Source: an uncultured Bacilli bacterium (GTDB lineage: Bacteria > Bacillota_I > Bacilli_A > RF39 > UBA660). From it: a DNA stretch of 50,430 bases. Both the position numbers and the translations under genes were made by a program. Positions 50,265 to 50,430 of this stretch are shown here, in pieces. The stretch covers positions 1 through 50,430 of the forward strand of contig CAJUHL010000009.1 in assembly GCA_910586425.1 (NCBI GenBank), read 5' to 3'. Below the pieces are notes generated by a model that made no database searches, had not been told where the DNA came from, and worked only from the letters and a program-made list of their open reading frames with translations. Each line of letters opens with the position of its first letter. The first letter of the stretch is position 1.

Positions 50265-50430
50265 TATACTTTAAAAAGGCATTAATTCTATTAAAGAAAC
50301 CATTGGATACAATTTTTTCATATTATACTATATTGTATCACGCAAATTTCTATAGTCAATAAGGATAAAATGTCTGATAGTGTTGCCAAAGTGTGGAGAT
50401 ATAGAAAAAAATCATTGAAAACAAATAAAA
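50265..50430. other. right edge, no gene seen
   Basis: AT-rich sequence without a supported ORF. No copy of the tRNA-His 3' end (an attachment site) is seen here. Confidence 0.5.

Noticed and set aside
1..50430. CRISPR arrays, rRNA operons, prophage or complete insertion sequences
   Set aside because: No regularly spaced repeats, rRNA sequence, phage structural genes or intact transposase were found. Only IS1182-like and recombinase relics are present.

Overview
This window looks like chromosome from an AT-rich, endospore-forming member of the Bacillota, close to the Bacilli in gene order. The composition is strongly AT, starts are ATG/GTG/TTG with AGGAGG-type ribosome binding sites, promoters are near-perfect sigma-A type with 17-base spacers, and hairpin-plus-T terminators are frequent. 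Sporulation genes are spread through it (spoIIR, spoIID, spoIIQ, spoIIID, a SigE/SigK-type sigma factor, cotJ genes). Blocks of Bacillus-like order are kept: mnmG-rsmG-noc; lgt/trxB/yvcK/whiA; DHH phosphoesterase-rplI-dnaB ... walJ-rlmH; murA ... spoIID-spoIIQ-spoIIID-mbl. I cannot name the species. An uncultured gut Bacilli lineage is a guess. No dnaA or replication origin is visible, although mnmG-rsmG-noc normally lies near oriC.

Layout. 1-2110 is an accessory strip: a small membrane protein behind a consensus promoter, a decayed small gene, a serine recombinase N-terminus run into the C-terminus of an IS1182-like transposase, and a small minus-strand gene. 2117-6620 holds a 52-residue upstream ORF, mnmG, rsmG and an enlarged noc. 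6688-8300 is a horizontally acquired-looking pair: an FkbM methyltransferase and a wrecked rfbB pseudogene. 8537-14549 is a core run: uvrB, a YvlD-like membrane protein, lgt, trxB, yvcK, whiA. 14579-19090 carries less common genes: a small unknown, an XRE regulator with zinc ribbon, an SPFH/YdjI-like protein with a zinc-ribbon membrane partner, and a lipoprotein. 19137-24690 is a tight replication/envelope operon: GdpP-type DHH phosphoesterase, rplI, dnaB, LysM-G5-M23 peptidase, walJ, rlmH. 24798-39064 mixes sporulation, cell wall and housekeeping genes: spoIIR, mntP, murA, an SGNH-like protein, rpmE, femX-like, rpiB, DUF1146, spoIID, spoIIQ, spoIIID, mbl, sigma factor, tagO/wecA-like, DUF421, nudix. 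39046-42950 holds a secreted nuclease, a HelD-like helicase and a GATase, with a short duplicated relic of the nuclease start. 42978-50266 holds typA, several unknown genes, two divergent XRE regulators, cotJC with a CotJA-CotJB fusion, a LytTR regulator, an unknown protein and tRNA-His.

How it fits together. Much of the window concerns the cell envelope and its remodelling during growth and sporulation: murA, the TagO-like enzyme, a FemX-like enzyme, mbl, SpoIID/SpoIIQ, the LysM-G5-M23 protein, lgt. The rest is replication, segregation and repair (noc, dnaB, uvrB) and translation (mnmG, rsmG, rplI, rpmE, rlmH, typA). The most notable points are: (1) a Noc protein nearly twice the usual size, with a roughly 290-residue low-complexity insert containing an internal RFF-type amphipathic motif instead of the usual N-terminal one, preceded by a 16-bp palindrome very close to the Noc-binding site; (2) a fused CotJA-CotJB; (3) a GdpP reduced to its catalytic DHH/DHHA1 part; (4) walRKHI replaced between dnaB and walJ by an M23 peptidase gene; (5) a hairpin that seems to be both the spoIIR terminator and the mask over the mntP ribosome binding site; (6) decayed mobile DNA with a shared 62-bp IS end at two places.
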